Positions 7,455 to 15,558 of a stretch of DNA of 20,066 nucleotides are shown here, in pieces. Below the pieces are notes generated by a model. That model worked only from the letters and a program-made list of their open reading frames with translations, did not search any database and was not told the origin of the DNA. Positions within the stretch are counted from its first letter, which is position 1, and each line of letters begins with the position of its first letter. The translations under genes were made by a program, and so were the position numbers. This DNA is from Christensenella sp. UBA3792 (GTDB lineage Bacteria; Bacillota; Clostridia; Christensenellales; CAG-138): NCBI GenBank assembly GCA_002369195.1, contig DFEW01000050.1:5652-25717 (forward strand), given 5' to 3'.

Positions 7455-8447
7455 ATGTTTCGCAACAAAGCGCTGACAATCGAATGGATCGTCGATCTTG
7501 CCGCAACGGTGCTCTTTGCCGTTGCGGGCTTTTTCGTGCATCCGGTCGCGGGCGCGCTGCTGCTGGCGCTCGGCGCGGGACTGTGCGGCTTTCATCTGTA
7601 TCTGAACCGCAAACGCTACGGCGCGATCGCCGCGCTGTCGCGCAGCATCGACCGCATCCTGCACGGGGAGGAGCGCGTGCTGACCGAGGGGAGCGAGGAA
7701 GGCGAGCTGGCGATCCTGCATTCGGAGATCGGCAAGATGACGGTGCGCCTCAGGACGCAGACCGATCAGCTCCTTGCCGACAAGCGCCTGCTGTCCGACG
7801 CGATCGCGGATCTCTTTCACCAGATCCGCACGCCGCTGACCTCGATGAACCTGACCGTTTCGCTGCTGGCGGACGATCGGCTCGCGCCCGAAACGCGCCT
7901 CCGGTATCTGCACGAGCTCAAAGGGCAGCTTGCGCGCATCCAATGGATCACCGAAACGCTGCTGAAACTCTCCAAGCTCGACGCGCAGACCGTGCGCTTT
8001 GCGCCCGAATCCGTCTCGGTCGCCGAACTGATCGAGCAGGCGGCGGAACCGCTTCGCATTCAGATGGAGCTGAAGGACGTCAATTTTACGGTCGAAGGCG
8101 ACGCGACGATCGCGCTCGATCGCGCATGGACGGTCGAAGCGCTCTCGAACATCCTCAAAAACTGCTTCGAGCACACGCCGTCCGGCGGCAGCATCGCGGT
8201 GCGGACGGAGAGCTCGCCGGTGTTCGTGCGCATCTTTGTGCGCGACAGCGGAACCGGCTTCGATCCGATGGACCTGCCGCATGTCTTTGAACGCTTTTAC
8301 CGCGGCAGGAACGCGTCGGCGGACAGCATCGGCATCGGGCTGGCGCTCACGCGCGAGATCGTTGCGAGCCAGAACGGCACCGTCACGGCAAAGAACGTCG
8401 ACGGCGGCGCGCTGTTCACGGTCACGTTCTACCGCTCCGTGCTCTGA
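7455..8447 (+). CDS. Sensor histidine kinase with a minimal extracytoplasmic loop
   Basis: This 330-residue membrane kinase is the partner of the preceding regulator. Two hydrophobic helices (about 10-28 and 31-50) are joined by only a few residues, so there is essentially no external sensor domain. This resembles intramembrane-sensing kinases, which usually read another membrane protein. The linker (55-105) leads to the H-box FHQIRTPLTSM with phosphoacceptor His122. The HATPase domain follows, with the N-box around Asn236 (ILKNCFEHTP), G1 DSGTGF from Asp264, an F-box-like HVFERFYRG and G2 IGIGLAL. The start lies 2 bp after the regulator stop. The missing input domain makes the co-operonic propeller protein or the downstream permease candidate stimulus receptors (inference). 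Confidence 0.93.
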   Translation: MFRNKALTIEWIVDLAATVLFAVAGFFVHPVAGALLLALGAGLCGFHLYLNRKRYGAIAALSRSIDRILHGEERVLTEGSEEGELAILHSEIGKMTVRLRTQTDQLLADKRLLSDAIADLFHQIRTPLTSMNLTVSLLADDRLAPETRLRYLHELKGQLARIQWITETLLKLSKLDAQTVRFAPESVSVAELIEQAAEPLRIQMELKDVNFTVEGDATIALDRAWTVEALSNILKNCFEHTPSGGSIAVRTESSPVFVRIFVRDSGTGFDPMDLPHVFERFYRGRNASADSIGIGLALTREIVASQNGTVTAKNVDGGALFTVTFYRSVL

Positions 8448-8473
8448 CGAATCAAACCGAATCAACACTTTTT

Positions 8474-8503
8474 TTGTGACAGTCACCGAACTGTCACTTT
8501 TGT
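8474..8503 (+). promoter_or_regulatory. Dyad with tandem GTCAC half-sites upstream of the ABC transporter genes
   Basis: GTGACAGT (8476-8483) and ACTGTCAC (8490-8497) form a perfect 8-bp inverted repeat with a six-base loop, followed by TTTT. Overlapping it, GTCAC occurs twice in direct orientation (8482-8486 and 8493-8497) with an 11-bp period, the usual geometry for OmpR-family regulators. It could be a response-regulator site, a weak terminator after the kinase gene, or both. Confidence 0.5.
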
Positions 8504-8519
8504 TATGTACAATGGCTTT
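8498..8519 (+). promoter_or_regulatory. Candidate promoter of the ABC transporter operon
   Basis: TGTTATGTACAAT (8501-8513) offers two overlapping -10 choices: TATGTA with a TGT extension, or TACAAT at 8508-8513. No good -35 is present at the correct spacing. Instead the GTCAC repeats occupy that place, which suggests an activator-dependent promoter. Confidence 0.4.
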
Positions 8520-8558
8520 GTAACATGGAAAATACGGAACCGAAGGAGGTTTTTTCGA

Positions 8559-9247
<689 letters not shown>

Positions 9248-9251
<4 letters not shown>

Positions 9252-11959
9252 ACATTCTGCACACCTTCACGCGGCGCGCGCTGAAGAAAAACCGCATGCG
9301 CACGCTCGTCACGATCATCGGCATCGTGCTTTCGATGGCGCTTTTGACCGCGGTCATCGAAGGCGCATACAGCGGGCTCTGCTATATGCGCGGTGTGATC
9401 GCAGAGGATGCCGGAAACTACCATGCATACTTTACGCGTCTTTCGGACGGGGAGGCGCAGCGCGTCGGGGAACAATCGTTCGTACGGAACGTGGTCACGT
9501 CGTGGCAGACGGTTGGTTATGAGGCGCAGGATCCGGAAACGGCGGGTCGTCCCGCGCTCTTTGTCGACGCGCTATCGAACGATGCGCCGCTGATTGCGGA
9601 GCGCATCGTCGAGGGCCGCATGCCCGAAAACGAGCATGAGCTGATCCTTTCGTCGCGCTTTGTTTCGACATCGCAGGTCGCGGACCTTTCGGCATTTGAA
9701 CTCGGCAGAACCGTCACGCTGTCGATCGGAACCAGAGTCGATCCGAACGGCGAGCCGCTTTCCGAGTATGATTCGATGTGGGAGGGCGAGACCGTCGCCG
9801 ACGCCGTTCCCATGACCTATACGATCGTCGGCGTCTACCGCAGCTTCGACCCCTCGGTCGGCGGCACGGGCTTTCGTGCATTCACGAAGGGACAGGGAGC
9901 GGGCGAGAATACCGTGTTCTTCACGGTGAAGCATCCGTATCTGTTCAAGCGCACCATGAGCGCGCAGACCTTTTCGGACAACTGGGGTTCCAACCGTTCG
10001 CTGATGCGCCTGTACGGCGCGTTCGGCGACGATACGATCACGACCATGCTGTACGGTCTTGCGGGCATCCTTGTGCTGCTCGTCATGTTCGGCTCAATCT
10101 CGCTGATTTACAACGCGTTTTCGATCTCGGTCTCCGAGCGCACGCGCCAGTTCGGCATCTTAAAATCGATCGGCGCGACGAAAAAGCAGATTCGCGCATC
10201 CGTGCGCTATGAAGCGCTGGTGCTTTCGGGCATCGGCATCCCGGTCGGGCTTCTCATCGGCTGCCTCGGCATCGGGATCACGCTTTGGGCGTTGAAGGAC
10301 ACGTTTACGCGGCTCATGCCGGGCTCGGCGGTTACGATGCGCCTCGTGCTGCATCCGGTCGCGCTGCTGATCGCGGCGGTGATTGCGCTCATCACCGTGC
10401 TGATTTCCGCGACGGTTCCCGCACGGCGGGCGGCAAGACTGCAGCCGATCGATGCGATCCGGCAGAGCACGGACGTAAAGATCAGGCCGCGGGAGGTCAG
10501 AACGTCGAAGCTGACCGGGAAGCTGTTCGGCTTCGAGGGCACGATGGGCGCGAAGAACTTCAAGCGCAACCGCAGGGGCTACCGCGCGACGGTCATTTCC
10601 CTGTTCATGAGCGTGGTGCTGTTCATCTCCGCCTCGTCGTTTTGCACCTACCTCACCGATATGGTGAAAACGCTGTCCGACAGCACGAACGTCGACGTGT
10701 TCGCGAACGTGCCGGTCGGCGTCGTCGACGATATGATGCGCGAAATGCGTACATATGAGGGCGTCACGCGCTCGGCGTATTACTATGTGCAGAGCTTCGA
10801 GCTTGACGGCTATGCGACCGATCCCGCGCTGCTGACCGATGCGTTCAAGAGCGTTCCGACCGGCAGAACCGAGGCGGACGGCAAAATGTTTGTGCCCGTA
10901 CAGGTGCTGTATCTGGAGGACGCCGCGTTCCGCGACCTGTGCAGGGCAAGCGGCGTCGATCCGGAACCGTATTTCGATCCCGAAAACCCCAACGGCGTGC
11001 TGATGAACTCCGATGTTACACAGAGCGTGTACGGCGCAAACGGCTCCAAGCGGTATCGCTTCGATCTGTTCCGTTCCGACGCGCTGCCCGCGACGGTTTC
11101 GACGCAAAAGGTCCGGGCCCGCGACGGGTTCATCTGGGAGTACGATTCCGATTCCGAAGCATCGGAAACGCGGATCGCGTACTATCCGGAGGACTACTGG
11201 CACGCGGTGATGGATGCGCAGAACGGGTACAGCCGCACGCTCGACATCGCAATGGCGGACGCCGTGCTCCCGATCGAGGAAGCGACCGAGACGGTCACCT
11301 ACACGGCCGACGCGTTCGTAAAGACGGACGACTTCTGCATCCCGACCGAAAACGCGTCGATCATTTATCCGTTCTCGCGCCTCGATCCGGCGGTTCTGAG
11401 CGGCGAGACGCAGGCGCAGATGTTCTTTGCGGTCACCGACCACAAGGGCTTCACGACGGCGATCCTCGATCGGATCAAGGACGCCGATTGGCGCTATAAC
11501 GGCTATGCGGGCGACATCGCGGAGGAGCGCGAGCAGAGCCGCATGATCGTCGGCGTCGTCAACGTGTTCGCCTACGGCTTCATCATCCTGATCTCGCTCA
11601 TCGCGGCGGCGAACGTGTTCAACACGATCAGCACGAACATCATGCTGCGGCGCAGGGAGTTCGCAATGCTGAAATCGATCGGCATGACGGAGAAGGGCAT
11701 GCGCAGAATGCTCAGCTACGAATGCGTCATCTACGGACTGCGCGCGCTGCTTCTGGGCCTTCCGGTCTCGGTCGGCGTGACGTTCCTGATTCACAAGATC
11801 GTCGCGCGGGAGCTGGAGCGCGGATTCTACATGCCGTGGCAAAGCATTCTGATCGCGGTCGGCTCGGTGTTTGCCGTCGTCTTTGCCACGATGCTCTACG
11901 CAAGAAGGCGCATCAGCCGCGAAAACCCGATCGACGCGCTGAAAAACGAAAACCTGTAA
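9248..11959 (+). CDS. FtsX-type ABC permease with two four-helix modules
   Basis: This 903-residue permease works with the preceding ATPase. I count eight hydrophobic helices, near residues 19-40, 267-290, 320-348, 365-390, 447-470, 766-790, 826-850 and 864-884. They delimit two extracytoplasmic domains of about 225 and 295 residues, between helices 1-2 and 5-6. The halves are related: FGILKSIGATKKQIRASV (from about residue 301) corresponds to FAMLKSIGMTEKGMRRML (about 804), and each half ends with a PIDAI/PIDAL motif. The protein is therefore a tandem of two MacB-like units. This differs from BceB-type peptide-resistance permeases, which have one large loop. GGAGGA at 9235-9240 serves the start, which overlaps the ATPase stop. 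No outer-membrane partner is expected if this is a Gram-positive cell. Substrate unknown. Confidence 0.92.
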
Positions 11960-11963
11960 TGCA

Positions 11964-11987
11964 TAGCCCTCGCATCGCGCGAGGGCT
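11964..11987 (+). repeat. 24-bp palindromic repeat, copy 1 (possible terminator of the ABC genes)
   Basis: A 9-bp stem (AGCCCTCGC 11965-11973 with GCGAGGGCT 11979-11987) and five-base loop ATCGC begin 5 bp after the permease stop. There is no T-run, so termination would be weak. An identical 24-bp sequence recurs at 12213-12236 in the same orientation. Confidence 0.85.
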
Positions 11988-12052
11988 TCAGGCTGTCGTA
12001 AAAGGGGTCAGACCGTTTGCGGCGATATGTTTCGAATGAACACTTGCAGGAT

Positions 12053-12087
12053 GAAAGGGCACAAAAATGCCCTTTCTTTCTATTATT
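12053..12087 (+). terminator. Rho-independent terminator downstream of the ABC permease
   Basis: A perfect 9-bp stem (GAAAGGGCA 12053-12061 with TGCCCTTTC 12068-12076) with loop CAAAAA is followed by the T-rich tail TTTCTATTATTTC. It is the best terminator candidate for the ABC operon. Confidence 0.8.
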
Positions 12088-12182
12088 TCGTCGCAAACTA
12101 TCCGCGTTTTCACTCAGTCGCATACTTTAGTATAGCTCCATCGTGAAAACACGAATTCTGCCACCCTTCCCAACAGCCTGCT

Positions 12183-12212
12183 CAGCTTGTCAAAAGGTTT
12201 TTTGACAAGCTG
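12183..12212 (+). repeat. 13-bp perfect hairpin
   Basis: CAGCTTGTCAAAA (12183-12195) pairs with its exact complement at 12200-12212 around a GGTT loop. It directly abuts the second 24-bp palindrome. The internal T-run could allow termination, possibly on either strand, but no gene converges on it. Confidence 0.75.
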
Positions 12213-12236
12213 TAGCCCTCGCATCGCGCGAGGGCT
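12213..12236 (+). repeat. 24-bp palindromic repeat, copy 2
   Basis: All 24 bases are identical to 11964-11987, at an offset of 249 bp in the same orientation. Here the hairpin is followed by ATTTTC, so this copy has a slightly more terminator-like tail. Confidence 0.85.
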
Positions 12237-12255
12237 ATTTTCATGCGCGAACGCC

Positions 12256-12291
12256 TTGCACAAGCGCGCGGGATTTGCTATACTGAAGGTA
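12256..12291 (+). promoter_or_regulatory. Promoter of the surE–rpsA operon
   Basis: TTGCAC (12256-12261) and TATACT (12279-12284) are separated by exactly 17 bp, with an extended -10 TGC at 12276-12278. The predicted start is near 12291, giving a leader of about 23 bases. A GGGGG at 12301-12305 may act as the ribosome-binding site for surE. Confidence 0.75.
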
Positions 12292-12313
12292 CTACAAACT
12301 GGGGGCATATGGA

Positions 12314-13072
12314 ATGCGGATTCTATTGGTCAACGACGACGGCATCGACGCGGTCGGCATGCATACGCTGATGCGCGGGCTGGCGGACAAACACGAGGTA
12401 TATGCGGTCGCGCCGGATCGGCAGAGGAGCGCGGTATCGAAGGCGATGACGCTTTCGTCCCCGCTTCGCGCGAAGGAGACGGCGACGGAGGAGCCGGTCA
12501 AGGCGGCGTTTGCGGTCGACGGCATGCCGGTCGACTGCGTGCGGCTCGGGCTCGGCAATCTGGTGCCGGAGCCGGATCTTGTGATTTCGGGGATCAATCT
12601 CGGACCGAATCTCGGCACCGACACGCTCTATTCGGGCACGTGTGCGGCGGCGCAGGAAGCGGCGCTCTACGGACTGCAGGCGATCGCGATGTCGCTGGAT
12701 CATCGCAATCCGACGCACTTTGAAACCGCGCTTGCCGTGACCGAGCGCATGATCGGGATCGTCGAACGGCATCCGCTGCCGACCGGGCTGTTCTATAACG
12801 TGAACGTGCCGGATGTGCCGGCGGAAGAAATCAAGGGGTACAAGGTCAAGGGCCTTGCGATCGTGCGCTACAACCGGCAGTACGAACGGCGCGAGGATCC
12901 GCTCGGACGGCCGTACTACTGGGCGCCGCGCGGAAAGCTCCCGTGCGATCCGGACGAGGACACCGACTATGCGTGGCTCAAAAAGGGCTACGTGACGGTG
13001 ACGCCGATGGGCTATGATTCGGCGCGGTTCGACGCGGTCGATCTTTCGGAAGAATTCGGAGGCGAAGCATGA
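12314..13072 (+). CDS. surE: 5'/3'-nucleotidase SurE
   Basis: SurE dephosphorylates nucleoside monophosphates (some members also act on short polyphosphate) in the cytoplasm and depends on a divalent metal. The 252-residue length is typical. The metal-site residues are all present: Asp8 and Asp9 in LLVNDDGI, Ser39 in PDRQRSAVS and Asn95 in SGINLGPNLG. The family pattern VDGMPVDCVRLGL and YSGTCAAAQEAAL are also recognisable, as is the late VKGYVTVTPM-like segment. It is the first gene after a good promoter. Its stop overlaps the next start by four bases (ATGA), so it leads the operon that continues to rpsA. Physiological substrate in this organism is unknown. Confidence 0.95.
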   Translation: MRILLVNDDGIDAVGMHTLMRGLADKHEVYAVAPDRQRSAVSKAMTLSSPLRAKETATEEPVKAAFAVDGMPVDCVRLGLGNLVPEPDLVISGINLGPNLGTDTLYSGTCAAAQEAALYGLQAIAMSLDHRNPTHFETALAVTERMIGIVERHPLPTGLFYNVNVPDVPAEEIKGYKVKGLAIVRYNRQYERREDPLGRPYYWAPRGKLPCDPDEDTDYAWLKKGYVTVTPMGYDSARFDAVDLSEEFGGEA

Positions 13073-14301
13073 GAGTAGCGGTCATCGGCGGCGGCGCGGC
13101 GGGTCAGCTTGCGGCGATCAAAGCGGCGGAGCACGGACATGCCGTGACGTTGTTTGAACAGAACGAAAAGCTCGGCAAGAAGCTGTTCATCACGGGCAAG
13201 GGACGCTGCAACCTCACGAACGCCTGCGATCGGGACGGATTCTTCCGCCATGTGGTCAAAAACCCGCGCTTTTTATACAGCGCATACGCGAACTTCGACA
13301 GCGCGGCGATCATCGATCTTATCGAGACCGCGGGCGTGCCGGTCAAGGTCGAGCGCGGACAGCGCGCGTTTCCGGCGTCGGACAAGTCGAGCGATATCTT
13401 AAAAGCGCTCGAACGCACGGTCAGAAACCGCGGCGTCGACGTGCGCCTCAATACGCGCGTTGCGGAGGTGCTGTCAAGCGGTGAGTTTGTCACCGGCGTG
13501 CGCGTGGGCGAGACGGTCGAACCGTTCGACGCGGTGATTCTCGCCACCGGCGGGCTTTCCTATCCGAGCACCGGCTCCACCGGCGACGGACTGCGGTTTG
13601 CAAGAGCGCTCGGGCATACGGTGACGCCGCTTTTCGGCTCGCTGATCCCGCTCGAAACCGAGGAGCCGTGGTGTGAATCGCTTTCGGGGCTGACGCTCAA
13701 AAACGTCACGCTCACCGCGTACACCCAAAAAGGCAAGGAGGTGTACTCCGAGCTCGGCGAGATGCTGTTCACGCACTTCGGCGTCAGCGGTCCGCTCGTG
13801 CTTTCGGCGTCGGCGCTGCTTGCGGAGCAGCCGGAAGGCGCGATCCTTTCGATCGACCTAAAGCCCGGTCTTTCGGAGGAACAGCTCGATGCGCGGCTTC
13901 TGCGCGACCTTGCGGCGAACGCGAAAAAGACCTTCGGCGGCGCGCTGTACGGGCTGCTGCCGCAGCGGCTGCTCGGCGTCGTCCTCGAAACGGCGGGCGT
14001 CGACGCGTCCGCGCCGGCGGGCAACTGTTCGAAGGCGCAGCGGCGAGCGCTGGTCGAAACCCTGAAGGGACTGAAGCTGCATGTGAAGGGCGCGCGTCCG
14101 GTTGCGGAGGCGATCGTCACGCGCGGCGGCGTCAAGGTCTCGGAGGTCAACCCCTCGACGATGGAATCGAAGAAGATCAAGAACCTGTACTTCGCGGGCG
14201 AAATGCTCGACGTCGACGCGTTCACGGGCGGATTCAATCTGCAGATCGCGTGGTCGACGGGCGCGCTCGCCGGAAGCAGCATTCCCACGGAGGTATCATA
14301 A
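13069..14301 (+). CDS. HI0933-family FAD-dependent flavoprotein (YhiN/BaiN-like)
   Basis: This 410-residue flavoprotein has an N-terminal dinucleotide-binding fold (VAVIGGGAAG, residues 3-12) with the acidic end of beta-2 in LFEQNEKLGKK. The family-specific GKGRCNLTN comes next, then ILATGGLSYPSTGSTGDG, and a C-terminal FAD-contact segment NLYFAGEMLDVDAFTGGFNLQIA. These define the HI0933 family, whose members are called aminoacetone oxidase-like or BaiN-like. The physiological reaction of most members is not established, so I give no specific activity. GGAGG at 13058-13062 serves the start, which overlaps the surE stop. In many Clostridia this gene precedes cmk, plsC and ispH, as here, which supports the lineage assignment. 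Confidence 0.92.
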   Translation: MRVAVIGGGAAGQLAAIKAAEHGHAVTLFEQNEKLGKKLFITGKGRCNLTNACDRDGFFRHVVKNPRFLYSAYANFDSAAIIDLIETAGVPVKVERGQRAFPASDKSSDILKALERTVRNRGVDVRLNTRVAEVLSSGEFVTGVRVGETVEPFDAVILATGGLSYPSTGSTGDGLRFARALGHTVTPLFGSLIPLETEEPWCESLSGLTLKNVTLTAYTQKGKEVYSELGEMLFTHFGVSGPLVLSASALLAEQPEGAILSIDLKPGLSEEQLDARLLRDLAANAKKTFGGALYGLLPQRLLGVVLETAGVDASAPAGNCSKAQRRALVETLKGLKLHVKGARPVAEAIVTRGGVKVSEVNPSTMESKKIKNLYFAGEMLDVDAFTGGFNLQIAWSTGALAGSSIPTEVS

Positions 14302-14302
14302 G

Positions 14303-14956
14303 ATGAAACAAAGCATCGGCATCGACGGACCCGCGGGCGCGGGCAAAAGCACGGTCGCAAAGCGCATCGCGCAGGCGCTGGGCATTCCGTATCTCGACAC
14401 GGGCGCGATGTACCGCGCGACGGCGGTCGCGGCGAAAAAGCACGGCATCGGCTTTACGGACGAGGAGCGGCTCTCCGAATTCGTGCGCACGCTCGACGTG
14501 CGCGTGCAGTATCTGGGCAGCGAGCAGCACATGCTCGTGGACGGCGAGGACGTCACCGGACAGCTTCGCACCGAGGAAATCAGCCAGGGCGCGTCTCTTG
14601 TCAGCCGCGTGCCCGCCGTGCGCGACCGGATGGTCGAGCTGCAGCGCGAGGTCGCGCATGCGCAGCGCGTCGTCATGGACGGACGCGACATCTGCACGAA
14701 CGTGCTGCCCGACACGCCTTATAAATTTTTCGTCGCCGCATCCGCCGAAGAGCGCGCGAACCGGCGGTATAAGCAGCTGCTGGAAGCGGGACAGGAAGCG
14801 GACTACGACACGATTTTGAAGGACATCGTGCGGCGCGACAAACAGGACAGCGAGCGCGCCTACAAGCCGCTGTACTGCGGCGCGGACACGAAACGCATCG
14901 ACACCACGCATATGACGATCGAGGAAGCGACACAGGCGATTCTTTCGGAGGTTTAA
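14303..14956 (+). CDS. cmk: Cytidylate kinase
   Basis: Cmk phosphorylates CMP and dCMP to the diphosphates using ATP, recycling pyrimidines from RNA and phospholipid turnover. The 217-residue length is normal. The P-loop GPAGAGKST is at residues 9-17, followed by the conserved YLDTGAMYRA and the CMP-binding DGRDICTNVLPD. That last motif is usually GRDIGT, so a Cys replaces a Gly. The lid region EERANRRYKQL and the C-terminal IDTTHMTIEEA also fit. The frame is open upstream to 14102. The start at 14303 is chosen because of GGAGG at 14289-14293 and because the family begins just before the P-loop. The gene begins 1 bp after the flavoprotein stop and ends 2 bp before plsC. Confidence 0.96.
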   Translation: MKQSIGIDGPAGAGKSTVAKRIAQALGIPYLDTGAMYRATAVAAKKHGIGFTDEERLSEFVRTLDVRVQYLGSEQHMLVDGEDVTGQLRTEEISQGASLVSRVPAVRDRMVELQREVAHAQRVVMDGRDICTNVLPDTPYKFFVAASAEERANRRYKQLLEAGQEADYDTILKDIVRRDKQDSERAYKPLYCGADTKRIDTTHMTIEEATQAILSEV

Positions 14957-14958
14957 CC

Positions 14959-15558
14959 ATGCTGTATTTGCTCGGCGTGCTGATTTTGAAGCCGATCATG
15001 CTCCTGTACGGACGCCCGAAGGTGCACAACCGCGCGGCGCTGAAGAGCAAGGGCAAGGTCATCTATGTATCGAATCACGTCAAGATGAGCGATCCGCTGT
15101 GGATCGTGTGCGTCACCACGCGCTTCATCCATTTCATGGCGAAGTCGACGCTGTTTTCGTCGAAGTTCATGCGCGCGTTTTTTCGGCTGCTGCTGTGCTT
15201 CCCGGTCAATCAGCGCACGGCGGACACGAAGTCGATCAAGCACGCCGTCGATCTGCTGAACAAGGGCAAGGCGTTCGGCGTGTTCCCGGAGGGACACCGC
15301 ACCGGCACCGAGCGCGACATGGATGCGTTCGACAAGGGCTGCGCGTTCATCGCCCTGCGCGCGGACGCGCCGATCGTGCCGATCTACTTCGTGCATCACG
15401 ACCGCAAGTTCGGTCAGCGCATGAAGGCGGCGGTCGGCGATCCGATCTATCCCTCGGAGGTCAAGGCGCGCTGCCCCGGCAAGAAGCCGGTCGACGCGGT
15501 CAACGCGGCGATCACCGACGCGATGATGACGCTCCGGGACGTTGCGGAGGCGATGTAA
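14959..15558 (+). CDS. plsC: 1-acyl-sn-glycerol-3-phosphate acyltransferase (PlsC-like)
   Basis: This 199-residue membrane-associated acyltransferase is expected to acylate lysophosphatidic acid to phosphatidic acid. It has a hydrophobic N-terminal segment (about 1-17), the catalytic HX4D motif as NHVKMSD (His40, Asp45), and the acceptor-binding motif FPEGHRTG. That motif differs from the common FPEGTRS by a His in place of Thr. A later IVPIYFV matches the fourth conserved block (VPV). GGAGG at 14947-14951 precedes the start. The stop overlaps the ispH start by one base (TAATG). Placement next to cmk is common in Clostridia. The exact acyl acceptor is inferred from the family. Confidence 0.92.
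   Translation: MLYLLGVLILKPIMLLYGRPKVHNRAALKSKGKVIYVSNHVKMSDPLWIVCVTTRFIHFMAKSTLFSSKFMRAFFRLLLCFPVNQRTADTKSIKHAVDLLNKGKAFGVFPEGHRTGTERDMDAFDKGCAFIALRADAPIVPIYFVHHDRKFGQRMKAAVGDPIYPSEVKARCPGKKPVDAVNAAITDAMMTLRDVAEAM

Larger units (their letters stand above)
11960..12313 (+). other. Hairpin-rich intergenic region
   Basis: This 354-bp gap contains no supported gene on either strand. It holds the two copies of the 24-bp palindrome (11964-11987 and 12213-12236), the terminator at 12053, a 13-bp perfect hairpin at 12183-12212 and a separated inverted pair CAGGCTGT (11989-11996) / ACAGCCTG (12173-12180). The surE promoter is at the end. The nested layout resembles a small non-coding repeat element rather than simple spacer. 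Confidence 0.6.

Noticed and set aside
11964..12236. Insertion sequence bounded by the 24-bp repeats
   Set aside because: The repeats are in direct orientation, there is no transposase and no target duplication I can see; I keep it only as a repeat.
14102..14302. N-terminal extension of cytidylate kinase
   Set aside because: It overlaps the flavoprotein in another frame and is Arg/Ser-rich shadow; the P-loop start at 14303 has its own ribosome-binding site.
15099..15557. N-terminal extension of the IspH–S1 protein
   Set aside because: The extension overlaps plsC in another frame, is Arg/His-rich shadow sequence, and the IspH N-terminus with GGAGG begins at 15558.
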